Of a stretch of 64,000 nucleotides of DNA, positions 35,790 to 46,365 are shown piece after piece. The stretch is from Rhizobium mayense. Its GTDB lineage: Bacteria > Pseudomonadota > Alphaproteobacteria > Rhizobiales > Rhizobiaceae. A program made the translations under genes and the position numbers. The stretch is taken from NCBI RefSeq assembly GCF_030272705.1, contig NZ_JARFYM010000011.1, forward strand, positions 1 through 64,000, read 5' to 3'. The notes under the pieces are model-generated. The model saw nothing but the letters and a program-made list of their open reading frames with translations, was not told the DNA's origin and did no database searches. Positions within the stretch are counted from its first letter, which is position 1. Each line of letters starts with the position of its first letter.

Positions 35790-36778
35790 TGTCGTCCTCC
35801 CAACGTCAAACAGGTATGCAGGCGGCACGGCACAAAGGGCCGCCTGCAGCGCTGACCTCATCTCCTTCAAAGGATCGTCCGCGCCGGCGCCGAAAGCAGC
35901 TCGGTGACAATAGCTGGGGCTATCTCTTTCTCGCACCCTGGGTCATCGGCATGCTGCTGTTCCTGGCAGGCCCGACGCTGGTGTCGCTCTATCTTTCCTT
36001 CACCAACTTCAACCTGCTCAACCCGCCGAAATGGATCGGGATGATGAACTACGTCCGGCTGTTCACCATGGATAGCCGCTATCTGACATCGCTTCGAGTG
36101 ACCTTCACCTATGTCGCCTTTGCCGTACCGTTGAACCTCGCCTTCGCGCTGGCGCTCGCCATGTTGCTGAACGCCAAGATCAAGGGCCTGGGACTCTATC
36201 GGGCGGTCTACTACGTGCCGTCGCTGCTGGGCGGCAGCGTGGCGATTGCCATTCTCTGGCGACAGGTTTTTGGTCCGAACGGCATTGTCGCCCAGATCCT
36301 TGCGGTTTTCGGCATCCAGGGTGCGAGCTGGGTGTCTTCGCCGAATTCGGCGCTATGGACCCTGATCATCCTGCATGTCTGGCAGTTCGGCTCGCCGATG
36401 ATCATTTTTCTGGCGGGGCTGAAGCAGATTCCCAAGGAACTCTATGAGGCCGCGGTGGTCGATGGCGCCGGCCGCTGGCAGCAGTTCCGGATGATCACCG
36501 TGCCGATGCTGACGCCAGTGATCTTCTTCAATCTGATCCTGCAGATCATCAATTCGTTCCAGGCCTTCACGCCCGCCTTCATCGTCAGCGGCGGCACCGG
36601 CGGCCCGCTCGATTCGACGCTGTTCTACACGCTTTACCTCTACCTGCAGGGGTTCGGAAATTTCCGGATGGGCTATGCATCGGCCATGGGCTGGGTCCTG
36701 CTCATCATCATCGGCGCCTTCACCGCGCTGGCATTTCTCTCCAGCAAATACTGGGTTCACTACGAGGACGAGAGGTAG
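35789..36778 (+). CDS. CUT1 sugar ABC transporter permease (MalF/UgpA-like)
   Basis: A 329-residue inner-membrane permease with about six helices after a positively charged N-terminus (PRRRRKQLGD). The EAA loop reads ELYEAAVVDGAGRWQQFRMITVPMLTPV, the form seen in carbohydrate permeases. It pairs with the MalG-like permease five bases downstream. No ATPase gene is present in this operon. Confidence 0.93.
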   Translation: MSSSQRQTGMQAARHKGPPAALTSSPSKDRPRRRRKQLGDNSWGYLFLAPWVIGMLLFLAGPTLVSLYLSFTNFNLLNPPKWIGMMNYVRLFTMDSRYLTSLRVTFTYVAFAVPLNLAFALALAMLLNAKIKGLGLYRAVYYVPSLLGGSVAIAILWRQVFGPNGIVAQILAVFGIQGASWVSSPNSALWTLIILHVWQFGSPMIIFLAGLKQIPKELYEAAVVDGAGRWQQFRMITVPMLTPVIFFNLILQIINSFQAFTPAFIVSGGTGGPLDSTLFYTLYLYLQGFGNFRMGYASAMGWVLLIIIGAFTALAFLSSKYWVHYEDER

Positions 36779-36783
36779 TCGCG

Positions 36784-37653
36784 ATGGCAAGCCTTGCAGG
36801 CCCAATCAAGACGAGGCGCAGACGCAGGGACTGGCGATGGCTGCTGCACGTCGTGCTTATCGCCGGCGCCTTCCTGATGCTCTATCCGTTGCTGTGGATG
36901 ATCGGCAGTTCCTTCAAGCCGGAAGGGGAGATCTTCTCCAATCTCAATCCGATTCCGACGAGTCTGGATTTCTCCAATTATATCAAGGGTTGGACGCTCG
37001 GCACCGGTACGTCGTTTTCGACTTTTTTCCTCAATTCCTTCATCGTCTGCCTGGGGGCGATCGTCGGCAATCTCCTCTCCTGCTCGCTTGCGGCCTACGC
37101 CTTCGCGCGCATCAATTTCCATTTCAAGGGCATTCTCTTTGCCCTGATGATCGGCACCCTGATGCTGCCGTTTCATGTCACGGTCGTGCCGCAATACATC
37201 ATTTTCAATTCGCTCGGCTGGATCAACACCTTCCTGCCGCTGATCGTGCCGAAGTTCTTCGCGGTCGATGCCTTCTTCATCTTCCTGATGGTGCAATTCA
37301 TCCGCGGCATACCGTTGGAACTCGAGCAGGCGGCAATGGTCGACGGCTGCAATCGTTTCCAGATCTTCGCGCTGATCATCCTGCCGCTGATGATGCCGGC
37401 GCTGGTGACGACCACGATCTTCACCTTCATCTGGACGTGGAACGACTTCTTCTCGCAGTTTCTCTATTTGAATGCCGAGAAGAACTACACGGTTTCGCTC
37501 GGTCTTCGGCAGTTCCTCGATTCATCGGGGCAATCCTCCTGGGGCTCGATGTTCGCCATGACGACTCTGTCTCTGGTGCCAGTTTTCCTCGTCTTCCTGC
37601 TTTTCCAGAAGCGCCTCGTTGAAGGCATCGCGACCACGGGTCTGAAAGGGTGA
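36784..37653 (+). CDS. CUT1 sugar ABC transporter permease (MalG/UgpE-like)
   Basis: A 289-residue permease with the MalG-type EAA loop (ELEQAAMVDGCNRFQIFALIILPLMMPA) and the typical FLMLYPLLWMIGSSFKPEGEI N-terminal segment. It completes the membrane part of the transporter. The missing ATPase is presumably a shared MsmK/UgpC-type protein encoded elsewhere. Confidence 0.93.
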   Translation: MASLAGPIKTRRRRRDWRWLLHVVLIAGAFLMLYPLLWMIGSSFKPEGEIFSNLNPIPTSLDFSNYIKGWTLGTGTSFSTFFLNSFIVCLGAIVGNLLSCSLAAYAFARINFHFKGILFALMIGTLMLPFHVTVVPQYIIFNSLGWINTFLPLIVPKFFAVDAFFIFLMVQFIRGIPLELEQAAMVDGCNRFQIFALIILPLMMPALVTTTIFTFIWTWNDFFSQFLYLNAEKNYTVSLGLRQFLDSSGQSSWGSMFAMTTLSLVPVFLVFLLFQKRLVEGIATTGLKG

Positions 37654-37692
37654 GGTGGTTTGCCATGGCAAGAGCAATGATGGAGCAAGGCA

Positions 37693-39159
37693 ATGACTGA
37701 GCGTTTGGTGGCGATCCAGGTCGGGGCCGTGTCGTTCATGGACGAAGGCGTCGGTACGGTGCTGGATACCGTGCAGGAGCGGGCGGCTGTAAATACGCTG
37801 TTCCTTGCTACCCCGACCTGGGACCGTACGACCGGCGGCCGGGCGGAGCCTGGACGGCCGTTTCCCGACCATGGCGTTTGGGAATATGAATCCGACTGGC
37901 GTGGCGGCAACTATGCCAAGGTCCATCCAGAATATTACGCCAACACCATCCTGGGACCGGCGGGCCGGGCGCCCGAATATCCCGATTGGGACATGCTGGA
38001 GACCGTCATTCCCGAGGCGAAGCGGCGGGGGATGCGAAGCTTCGCCATGGTCGACGAAAGCAGCCATGCCCGGCATCTGCGCAGCTATCCGAATTTTCTC
38101 AAATGCCTCGAAGTCGATATCTGGAACAAGCCGGCTCGACGGCCCTGCTTCAACAATCCCGACTACCGCAACTGGCATCTCGGCATCATCGAGGACTACA
38201 TCAAGAGCTATGAGCTCGACGGGATCATGTGGTCGTCGGAGCGCCCGAGCCCGCTCGATCGGTTGATCCAGGAGCCGACGCGGCAGGGCCTCGGCTTGGT
38301 TACCTGCTATTGCAGCCACTGCAAAGCGCTCGGCGACGAGCGGGGCATCAGCTGGCGGCGCGCGCAGGAAGGTTACCGCAAGCTTGTTCTCTGGAACGCC
38401 GATATCGCCCGCGGCGCCATTCCCTCGGACGGCGCTTTCGTCACCTTCTGGCGGCTGCTCTTGACCTATCCGGAGCTGCTTGCTTGGCAATCGCTCTGGG
38501 CTGACGGGCAGCACCAGATGTATCGCGATATCTTCGGCACCGTGCGCGCCTATCGGCCGGAGATGAAGGTCGGCTGGAACATGCCGCAGAACATTACCTT
38601 CAGCCCGTTCTATCGAGCCAGCCAGAATTATGCGGATCTCAGCCATATCGCCGATTTCCTGAAGATATCGACTTACGACAACGCCGCCGGCCCGCGGTTC
38701 CATACCTTCATTGCGGGTATCAGCCGCACGATCTTCGGTGATGCCGCTCCGGAGCAGGTCTACCCGTTGATGCTGAAGATGCTGGGCCTTGACGAGGCAC
38801 CGTATCGGGACCTGCCGAAGACCGGCTTTTCCGCGGACTATGTGCGGCGCGAAACCAAGCGGGCGCTGGTCGGCGGCGAGGGGCGTTGCGTCATCTATGC
38901 CGGCATCGACGTCGATATTCCGGTCGGTCAGCCCGACGGTGCCGAGATTCCAGGGCCGGTGCTTGGCGATGCCGCCATGATCGACGCCGACGAGACGTTG
39001 GGACCCGATTTGACGCGGACGACGCCCGAGCGGGTCAAGGCGGCCGTACTTGCCGCTTTTGAGGGCGGTGCTGCAGGCGTCGTGCTCGGCCGAAAATATT
39101 CAGAGATGCGCCTCGACAATTTGACCGGCGTTCGCGCTGCGCTCGCCGAACTCGGCTGA
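37693..39159 (+). CDS. Putative TIM-barrel hydrolase (GHL6/alpha-amylase-like), function unknown
   Basis: 488 residues, no signal peptide. Features reminiscent of the GHL6-like protein on the other side of the locus include an ETVIPEAKRRGMRSFAMVDE strand, YELDGIMWSSERP (a candidate catalytic glutamate), and CYCSHCKALGDERGI, which parallels its CYCQHCAKQF. I infer a related barrel enzyme acting on the same or a linked sugar. GGAGCAAGGC precedes the ATG. It is in the plus-strand operon, 39 bases after the permease. Confidence 0.7.
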   Translation: MTERLVAIQVGAVSFMDEGVGTVLDTVQERAAVNTLFLATPTWDRTTGGRAEPGRPFPDHGVWEYESDWRGGNYAKVHPEYYANTILGPAGRAPEYPDWDMLETVIPEAKRRGMRSFAMVDESSHARHLRSYPNFLKCLEVDIWNKPARRPCFNNPDYRNWHLGIIEDYIKSYELDGIMWSSERPSPLDRLIQEPTRQGLGLVTCYCSHCKALGDERGISWRRAQEGYRKLVLWNADIARGAIPSDGAFVTFWRLLLTYPELLAWQSLWADGQHQMYRDIFGTVRAYRPEMKVGWNMPQNITFSPFYRASQNYADLSHIADFLKISTYDNAAGPRFHTFIAGISRTIFGDAAPEQVYPLMLKMLGLDEAPYRDLPKTGFSADYVRRETKRALVGGEGRCVIYAGIDVDIPVGQPDGAEIPGPVLGDAAMIDADETLGPDLTRTTPERVKAAVLAAFEGGAAGVVLGRKYSEMRLDNLTGVRAALAELG

Positions 39160-39210
39160 CGGCGCCTGGATTTCGAGGCGACAGCCTCGCAGATGACTTT
39201 GGAGAGATCG

Positions 39211-40086
39211 ATGCAGAAAATAGCTCTTGGCAGAACGGGCTTGCAGGTATCGCGGATCGCCCTTGGCGGATATCCCTTCGGCGGGCTCAACCGCGCTAAC
39301 AATTGGGACCCATGGTCGGAGGAGGGGCGGAAATCGGCGATGGCCACCGTTAATCGCGCCCTTGATCTCGGCATCAATTATATCGACACGGCTCCCGCCT
39401 ATGGCGATGGCAACAGCGAGAGGCTGATCGGTGAAGTGATGAAGAACCGCCGCGACGAATGCGTGCTGGCCACCAAGGTTCGTTGGGATGGTATCGGCAA
39501 GGCGGATGTTATCGCCAGCGTCCGCGACAGCCTGAAGCGCCTGAACACTGACCATCTCGATATCGTGCAATTTCACGGCGGAATGTTCTCGGCGGAGGAG
39601 TACGAGCACATCATCAATGGCGGCCCGCTCGAGGGGCTGCTGGAATTGCAGCAGAAGGGCGAGATCGGCTTCATAGGGCTGACGGCGGAGGAGCCATGGA
39701 CGGCGCGGCAATTCCTGAAGCACCGGGAATTCGATGTCTTCCAGCTGGCCTATAACTTCATCTACCAATCGGCGGCGCGGCATATTCTCAACGAGGCCAG
39801 GGCCGAGAATGTCGGCGTCGTCACCATGCGCACCATGACCTCCGGGATATTCCAGCGCGGCGCGCGTTACCTCGCGCCCGACTGGCAGAAGGCCAAGGAT
39901 CTTTTCCGGGTCTGCCTCGAATTTGTCCTGTCGGACAGCCGCGTCCACTCTGCCATTGTCGGCATGCGCTGGCCGGAAGAGGTCGATCTCAATGTCAAAC
40001 TGGTCAACGATTTCCATCCAGCTTTCGACTTTGCGCAACTGCCCCGCATGACCGTCGATGTCTATCGGGCGCAGGATGCGGAGTGA
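39211..40086 (+). CDS. Aldo/keto reductase family oxidoreductase
   Basis: A 291-residue NAD(P)H-dependent reductase. The catalytic tetrad is visible: Asp and Tyr in NYIDTAPAYGDGNSE, Lys in ATKVRW and His in VQFHGG. The N-terminus LGRTGLQVSRIALGGYPFGG is typical of the YajO/L-galactose dehydrogenase-like AKRs, so it may act as a sugar dehydrogenase. ATG 39193 is in frame, but ATG 39211 preceded by GGAGAGATC is better. The neighbours suggest it oxidises or reduces the sugar released by the hydrolases. Confidence 0.9.
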   Translation: MQKIALGRTGLQVSRIALGGYPFGGLNRANNWDPWSEEGRKSAMATVNRALDLGINYIDTAPAYGDGNSERLIGEVMKNRRDECVLATKVRWDGIGKADVIASVRDSLKRLNTDHLDIVQFHGGMFSAEEYEHIINGGPLEGLLELQQKGEIGFIGLTAEEPWTARQFLKHREFDVFQLAYNFIYQSAARHILNEARAENVGVVTMRTMTSGIFQRGARYLAPDWQKAKDLFRVCLEFVLSDSRVHSAIVGMRWPEEVDLNVKLVNDFHPAFDFAQLPRMTVDVYRAQDAE

Positions 40087-40116
40087 CGGCGACATGGGAC
40101 GGATAGCGAGCCAGCC

Positions 40117-41085
40117 ATGAGCGACAATCGTTTGCTGATCGATGCTTACTCCCATGTCGGCATGCCGCGTTTCCAGAGCGCCGAAGATTATGAGGGCGTG
40201 ATGGCACGGGCGGGGATCGGCCGCGCTGTGCTCTGTTCCTTCGACAGCAGCCCGGACCTGGCCGCCATTCACACGGCGATCGGCCGGTCGCCGGACAAGT
40301 TCCGTGGCCTCGGCGTGCCTCTCGGCAACGACCGGACGGAGATGGAAGCCGCCGTCCGCGCTCAGCTCGCGGCAGGCTTCAGCGGCCTTAGATTGACGGA
40401 TGAGGATATGATCGAGCGGCCATGGCTGCTCGATATTCTCGCCGCCGAAGGACGGATCGCCATCGTCTGCGGGCGGCCATCCGCCGACCAATCCGCCCGG
40501 GCGCTGCTCGCCAATTTCGAACGCAATCCCGACGCGATCGTGATCGGAGGACATTTCGCCGGCGTCGACAATCCTCGGATTCTTGCTTATGGCCCGGCTG
40601 CGACGCTCTTTGCCCATCCCCGCTTTCATGTCGTCTTCTCCCGGCATGGGGGATTTCCCGCCGCTGCCGTTCTGAGCTGGGCGGAGGCCGTGGTCGCCCG
40701 GACCGGATGGAGCCGTATCCTCTGGGGTTCGGAAGCTCCCGTCATGTTCTGGCGGACGGAGACCATGCCGGAGGCGATCGACTGGGTGGAGCGGCTCTCG
40801 CCAACATCGGTGGAGCGCGCTGCTTTCCGCGGCGGCAATGCGGCGAGGCTCTATTTCAGCCAGCCATCCGCCATCGCGCCGCTTGTTTTGCCGTTCGATC
40901 CGCAGACGCGAGCACGGTCGTTCCCGGCGACGCTTTGGGCGAATGGTCTGCCGGTCAATCAGACCCTCGCGGGGCGGATGGTTCACGCTTGGCTGGCAGC
41001 CGGCGGGAAAGGAAACCTCGGCACCTTCGCGGAGAAGCTGCTCGACGATGTCTTGCCGCCGCTTCCGGCAAGCGACGGTAACTGA
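40117..41085 (+). CDS. Amidohydrolase_2-like TIM-barrel protein
   Basis: A 322-residue protein resembling metal-dependent amidohydrolases and lactonases of the PF04909 kind. It begins LIDAYSHVGMPRF where family members usually have D-x-H-x-H, so one metal-binding histidine appears to be replaced. Later histidines occur in GGHFAG and SRHGGF, and GSEAP stands near the usual catalytic aspartate. A lactonase step after the aldo/keto reductase would be logical but is inference. It is the last gene of the operon, before a terminator-like hairpin. Confidence 0.72.
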   Translation: MSDNRLLIDAYSHVGMPRFQSAEDYEGVMARAGIGRAVLCSFDSSPDLAAIHTAIGRSPDKFRGLGVPLGNDRTEMEAAVRAQLAAGFSGLRLTDEDMIERPWLLDILAAEGRIAIVCGRPSADQSARALLANFERNPDAIVIGGHFAGVDNPRILAYGPAATLFAHPRFHVVFSRHGGFPAAAVLSWAEAVVARTGWSRILWGSEAPVMFWRTETMPEAIDWVERLSPTSVERAAFRGGNAARLYFSQPSAIAPLVLPFDPQTRARSFPATLWANGLPVNQTLAGRMVHAWLAAGGKGNLGTFAEKLLDDVLPPLPASDGN

Positions 41086-41103
41086 CACAACGCTAGCCTG
41101 CGG

Positions 41104-41140
41104 ATATTCCCCTGCGAATCAATGGTTTGCAGGGGAATAT
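41104..41140. terminator. Bidirectional terminator-like hairpin
   Basis: ATATTCCCCTGC (41104-41115) and GCAGGGGAATAT (41129-41140) form a perfect 12-bp stem around a 13-base loop, followed by TTTA. It sits between the convergent amidohydrolase (+) and small membrane protein (-) genes. Confidence 0.7.
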
Positions 41141-41145
41141 TTACG

Positions 41146-41352
41146 TCATCGTTTCACTGCGCGGCGAACGCTGTACACCAGAATTGCAAGGCAACCCAGT
41201 AGCAACAGCAAACCGCCGATGAGCGGCGGCAGTGCGAGAAGCTTGACCGCACCGGCGACGACGATCACCAGTATCAACGAGAAAGCCGCAAGACTGCCGT
41301 CGTCGACAAACATGCCGATGAGTTCGGATATGGCGATACGGATAACGTTCAT
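41146..41352 (-). CDS. Small two-helix membrane protein
   Basis: 68 residues with two hydrophobic segments (AAFSLILVIVVAGAVKLLAL and IGGLLLLLGCLAILVYSV) and a basic C-terminus. No family is recognised. Its ATG overlaps the stop of the COG4280-like gene (41349-41352), so it is translationally coupled and probably an accessory subunit. Confidence 0.7.
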   Translation of the reverse strand: MNVIRIAISELIGMFVDDGSLAAFSLILVIVVAGAVKLLALPPLIGGLLLLLGCLAILVYSVRRAVKR

Positions 41353-42104
41353 TGGGCTGCCTTTGCTGTGGAATTGCCAACGGAGCCGCGCAGGCTGCGG
41401 ATGATGGCGAAAGACACCAGGGAAACGATTGCGAAGATGGCGATAAGCGCAAGATCCGCGCCCGGCCAGTCTGCGCCGAGGCCTTCACCGGTCCAGAAGA
41501 TGCCGAAACTGGTCAACATCAGGCCGACGACGAATTTCAGCGTATTTTCGGGCACGGTCGCGAGGGGGCGATGGACCAGTAGGCCGATCAGCATGACGAG
41601 GATGAAGGCGGCCAGGGCGCCGAGGCCGGCATAGAGCGTCAGGCCATGGGCGCCGCCGACGGCGATGACGATGAAGACCACCTCGACGCCCTCCAATAGC
41701 ACCGCCTTGAAGGAGGCAAGGCCGGCGAGATAGTCGGCGCGCCGGTCCTCGGACTGTTGCCGAAGCGCCGCCGTCTCCTTGGAGAAGGCGGCTTCCTCGT
41801 CGTGCAGGGCTATGACGCCGAGCGAGCGCAGAATGGCTTTGCGCAGCCAGCGCATGCCGAAAAGGATCAGGAGAACGCCGACGACGAATTGCAGCACGGT
41901 GATCGGCACCAGCGCCAGCAGCGGTCCGAAGATCAGAACGAGGGCGGCAAGTACGGCGAGCGCCAGGGCGGCGCCCGTCAGCGCCGGACGCCAGCTTCGC
42001 GTGACCCCGACGGCGAGGACGATGGTGAAAGCTTCCACGACTTCGACGAAGGAGCCGAGGAAGGACGCCGTTATGGTGGAGATGATGGGTGTGAGACTGT
42101 TCAT
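41349..42104 (-). CDS. Integral membrane protein with two E-x-x-E motifs (COG4280-like)
   Basis: A 251-residue polytopic protein. Two halves each carry an acidic motif in a hydrophobic helix: E21 and E24 in SFVEVVEAF, and E138 and E141 in LLEGVEVVF. A charged cytosolic loop lies between them (HDEEAAFSKETAALRQQSEDRR). The repeated ExxE layout recalls FTR1/GDT1-type cation transporters, and I place it near the uncharacterised COG4280 group from memory. A metal-cation transport role is inference. It is coupled to the small membrane protein downstream. Confidence 0.75.
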   Translation of the reverse strand: MNSLTPIISTITASFLGSFVEVVEAFTIVLAVGVTRSWRPALTGAALALAVLAALVLIFGPLLALVPITVLQFVVGVLLILFGMRWLRKAILRSLGVIALHDEEAAFSKETAALRQQSEDRRADYLAGLASFKAVLLEGVEVVFIVIAVGGAHGLTLYAGLGALAAFILVMLIGLLVHRPLATVPENTLKFVVGLMLTSFGIFWTGEGLGADWPGADLALIAIFAIVSLVSFAIIRSLRGSVGNSTAKAAQ

Positions 42105-42141
42105 GCAATGAATCCCGAGTAGAGGATAGGTTTTTGATTTT

Positions 42142-42406
42142 GCATGATCTTATCCGAAAGCCGCTCATGCTTCTCGGATAAGATCATGCTCCAGAGTGCC
42201 GTACGTTCATTGAACACACAAAAATCACTCTAGCCTTTGGAATCTAGAGCATCTTTTCCGCTTTCAGTTGATTCCACCTGAAAGCGGGATGGTTTAGAGC
42301 GGGATGCCGAAAAGTGTGCGCGGTTTTCGGGCGACATCCCGCTCTAACTTTTTTGATTAGAGACGGATTCAGATTTCAGGTCGATTCGACCTGAAATCAT
42401 CCGGCT

Positions 42407-42409
<3 letters not shown>
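42142..42409. repeat. Mosaic of intergenic palindromes (RIME-like)
   Basis: The 302-base gap between two minus-strand genes is packed with palindromes. GCATGATCTTATCCGA has its complement at 42174-42189. TAGAGCGGGATG (42295-42306) pairs with CATCCCGCTCTA (42335-42346) and encloses CCGAAAA/TTTTCGG. ATTTCAGGTCGA (42373-42384) pairs with TCGACCTGAAAT (42386-42397). A related CTTTCAG...CTGAAAG lies at 42261-42284. The repeated TAGAGC boundaries fit the Rhizobium-specific intergenic mosaic elements. Confidence 0.75.
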
Positions 42410-43446
<1,037 letters not shown>

Positions 43447-43450
<4 letters not shown>

Positions 43451-45249
43451 TTTACATTGTCTCCTCTGGTAATGCTGCTGCGATTCGGCATGAAGCGCCG
43501 CACGAGCATCCACGCTATAGCTGCGCCGCCACCGGCAACCGTCATCGCCAACAAAGCTATGGCGCAGGCGAGGCCGTCTTGATCATGGCTGAACAGTCTC
43601 AGGATCAGAGTTGGGGCAGCCGGGCCGCTGAGCGGAATAAGCATCTGTGACATCGGCAGCTCGAAAACGGTGCGGATGAAAGTCAGGAGGAAGGCTGTCA
43701 CAACGCTCAGGAAGACTAGCGGCAAGGTGATGGCAAGCAGTCGGCGTATTGCGCCGGCGCCTTGCAGCCGCGCTGCGTCTGTGAGGCTTGGTGCCAGCTG
43801 GCCGATGGCCGAAAGGATGACGACGAGACAATAGGGCAAGGCGGCTGCGACATAGCCGGTGACCAATAGCGAGCCGTCGCCATAATGCGGGAACGGCCAG
43901 TCGCGAAAACCGGGCAGGCGGTTCCAGACGAGAATATAGCCGAAGCCGAGCACGATGCCGGGAATGGCCACCGCGCCGAGCGATAGGCCGACGGCGATCG
44001 TGCGCATGAGCGAATTGGAGCGGTCGAGCCTAGCTGAAAGGAGCAGGGCGATGCCGCTGGCGATGATCGCCGTCAAGCCGGCGTAACCGAGGCTGCGCAG
44101 GAGACCCTGGTTTGCCGATGTGCCGAGGCTCAAGGCCGTCTGGACGTTGATCAGCGTGAAGTTGCTCCAGTCCAGGCCCTGGCCGAGGGTCTGGCTCAAT
44201 GCCCGTATGGCGACCGCGATCAGTGGCAGGATCAGCGCAAGGAAGACGACGGCGAGCGCTGCGATGGTGGTGGGCCAGCGCCAGAGACCAAGCTCATACC
44301 GGTTAGCAGGCCGCGCTCTTCCGGAGATCAGACGGGGATCGGCCCGACGGCGAAGCATCCGGTCGGCCAGCACCACAAGCAGAACCAAAGCAAGCAGGAT
44401 CAGCGCCTGGGCGCCTGCCGAAGCAAAGTCGACGGGATAATCGCTGGTCGCGGAATAGATGCCGTAGGTCAGCACGCCGAAGTTCGAGGTTCGGGCAATG
44501 GTTGAGGCAAGGCCGAAATCCGACAGCACCTCCGCAAAGGTGGCGATGATGCTGAGGGCGATGGCCGGCGCGAGCAGCGGGCCGTTGATCCGCAGCCAAA
44601 TCCTCAATGGAGACGAGCCGTAGAGCCGCGCCGCATCCTCGAGCTCGCTGCCGAGCCCGGCAAGCGCGCTGGCGATGATGAAGCTTGCCAAGGGGAAAAG
44701 GCCGAGCGTGTGGACGAAGACCAGGCCTTCCAGCCCAAAGAAAGCCTCGCTCCACGCCTGGGGCAGAATGCCGAGCTGCGCCAGATAGCCGCCGGAGGAC
44801 ATCAACAGCACCCAGGCCAGCGCCTTGAGATAGGAGGGCGTCAGGAACACCAGCCAGGGCGCGACGGCAATGAAGCCGCGCAGGGGCACATTGCATCGCT
44901 GCACGAGGACCGCGAAGGCGCCGCCAAGGGCGGTAGTCGTCACGGCAACAGTTGCGGCCAGCTCCAATGAATTCAGGATCGACTGAAGAATGCGCGGCGA
45001 GGAGAAGGCATGCGCCAGCGGCTCCAGACTGAAAGCGGTGCTGCCGGCCTGAACGTCGAACAGCCGCGGCATTACGGCCTGGATCAACACAAGTGCCAGG
45101 GGTAACCCGATCAACAGGAAGAACACGGCATAAATGGCAAATGGCCCGCCGAAGCGGCCAAGGAGAGGCAGCAATCCATTCGGCGACAAGCGTCTACTGC
45201 TGGAGCCGCGGGCAAATGCCGCGGCTCCTTCATGATGCAGAACGGTCAT
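43447..45249 (-). CDS. Double-module ABC transporter permease (FbpB/AfuB type)
   Basis: About 600 residues with two permease modules in one chain, each with roughly six helices, as in ferric iron or sugar-phosphate transporters. Module 1 includes VAPWLVFLTPSYLKALAWVLL and SPLRIWLRINGPLLAPAIALS; module 2 includes LQGAGAIRRLLAITLPLVFLS, an EAA-like loop. An upstream extension to 45426 is open but overlaps the binding-protein gene; ATG 45249 has GGAGCTCAC upstream. It is coupled to the ATPase gene and lies 17 bases after the binding-protein gene. Confidence 0.92.
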
Positions 45250-45265
45250 CGTGAGCTCCGTTCGA

Positions 45266-46270
45266 TCATGGGACGAAATGATCCTTATACCACTGCTTCC
45301 ATTCGGTCTCATGCGCGGAAGCGACCTTGTCGTCGAGGTGTACGAAGGCGACTTCCGTCTGGCGGCCTGGCTTTGCCTTGACGCCTGCAATGATGGGCAT
45401 GAAGAAGAAGTCGGTATCGTCGCCATCCTGCATGACGGCCTGGCCTTCAGCGCTCGTCACGAAATCGATGAACTTGCGGGCGGCATCCATATGCGTCGTC
45501 TTGGCGCTGATGCCGAGGCCCTGCGGCAAGGCAATCGAACCCTCAGCCGGGTAGACGGCGATCACCGGTTCGCCACTGGCGATCTTGGCGAAAATGGCAC
45601 TGTCCTGGTTGATGCCGACAGAGGCATTGCCGGTCAGCACCGCGGTATTGACCTTGCCGCCGCTGGAAAGGCCCGAGAGCGACTTCGTGGTCAGCACCTT
45701 GCCGAGCAGATCCTTGCCGGCGTCGGTGCCGTTCGTCTGGAAGAATCCTGCGAGCCACTGGTAGGCCGGACCTGAGAGGTTCGGGTCCTTGGCGGCGACT
45801 TTGCCAGCAAATTGTGCGAGATCGGCCCAGGATTTCGGCGTCTTGTCGGCAGCCACTTTCTTGGTGTTCACTTCCAAGGCCGTCGTGCTCGCGCCCGTCG
45901 GCAGGAAGGCATGGTTTGCCGGGATCAGCGACTTGCCGAAATCGGTGAAGGCGGCCTTGTCATAGATATCGCCCGGGATCGGCTGCAGGACGTGATCCGC
46001 AGCCATGCGTTCCATCACGGCCGAGCCGTCCAGCCATACGATATCGAATTGCGGGTTGTTGCCTTCGGCGGCGATCTTGCCAAGCACTTCGCCGGTGCTG
46101 CCGGGCTCGACGACATCGACCTTGAGGCCGGTCTTGGCTTCGAATGCCTTGGCAACCTTGCCGCTGAAGTCGAGTGCGTCGTAAAGCACCAGGTCTGCGG
46201 AAAAGGCCGGGGCGGCCACTGACATAACCGCTACGCTCAGCGCAAGTCCAGCTATAGTCTTAGTAAGCAT
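45266..46270 (-). CDS. ABC transporter substrate-binding protein (ferric/sugar-phosphate type)
   Basis: About 334 residues with a clear Sec signal (TKTIAGLALSVAVMSVAAPAFSA). The mature part has the FbpA-like layout: LVLYDALDFSGKVAKAFEAKTGLKV, then GNNPQFDIVWLDG, and VGINQDSAIFAKIASGEPVIAVYP. The two adjacent tyrosines typical of iron-binding FbpA proteins are not seen near the C-terminus, so the ligand may be a sugar phosphate (AfuA-like) or an organophosphonate. The RpiR gene upstream favours a phosphorylated sugar. Confidence 0.88.
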   Translation of the reverse strand: MLTKTIAGLALSVAVMSVAAPAFSADLVLYDALDFSGKVAKAFEAKTGLKVDVVEPGSTGEVLGKIAAEGNNPQFDIVWLDGSAVMERMAADHVLQPIPGDIYDKAAFTDFGKSLIPANHAFLPTGASTTALEVNTKKVAADKTPKSWADLAQFAGKVAAKDPNLSGPAYQWLAGFFQTNGTDAGKDLLGKVLTTKSLSGLSSGGKVNTAVLTGNASVGINQDSAIFAKIASGEPVIAVYPAEGSIALPQGLGISAKTTHMDAARKFIDFVTSAEGQAVMQDGDDTDFFFMPIIAGVKAKPGRQTEVAFVHLDDKVASAHETEWKQWYKDHFVP

Positions 46271-46365
46271 TTCTTTCTCCCACATCGGTTAGAGAGGATA
46301 CAATTACTGCAATTCTATACTAGAATTCTTCTTTGAAATATTTATGTATGTGGATGATTTTCTTG

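Noticed and set aside
39100..41088. A 662-codon minus-strand frame
   Set aside because: Antisense to the aldo/keto reductase and amidohydrolase-like genes, both well supported; composition is that of a shadow frame.
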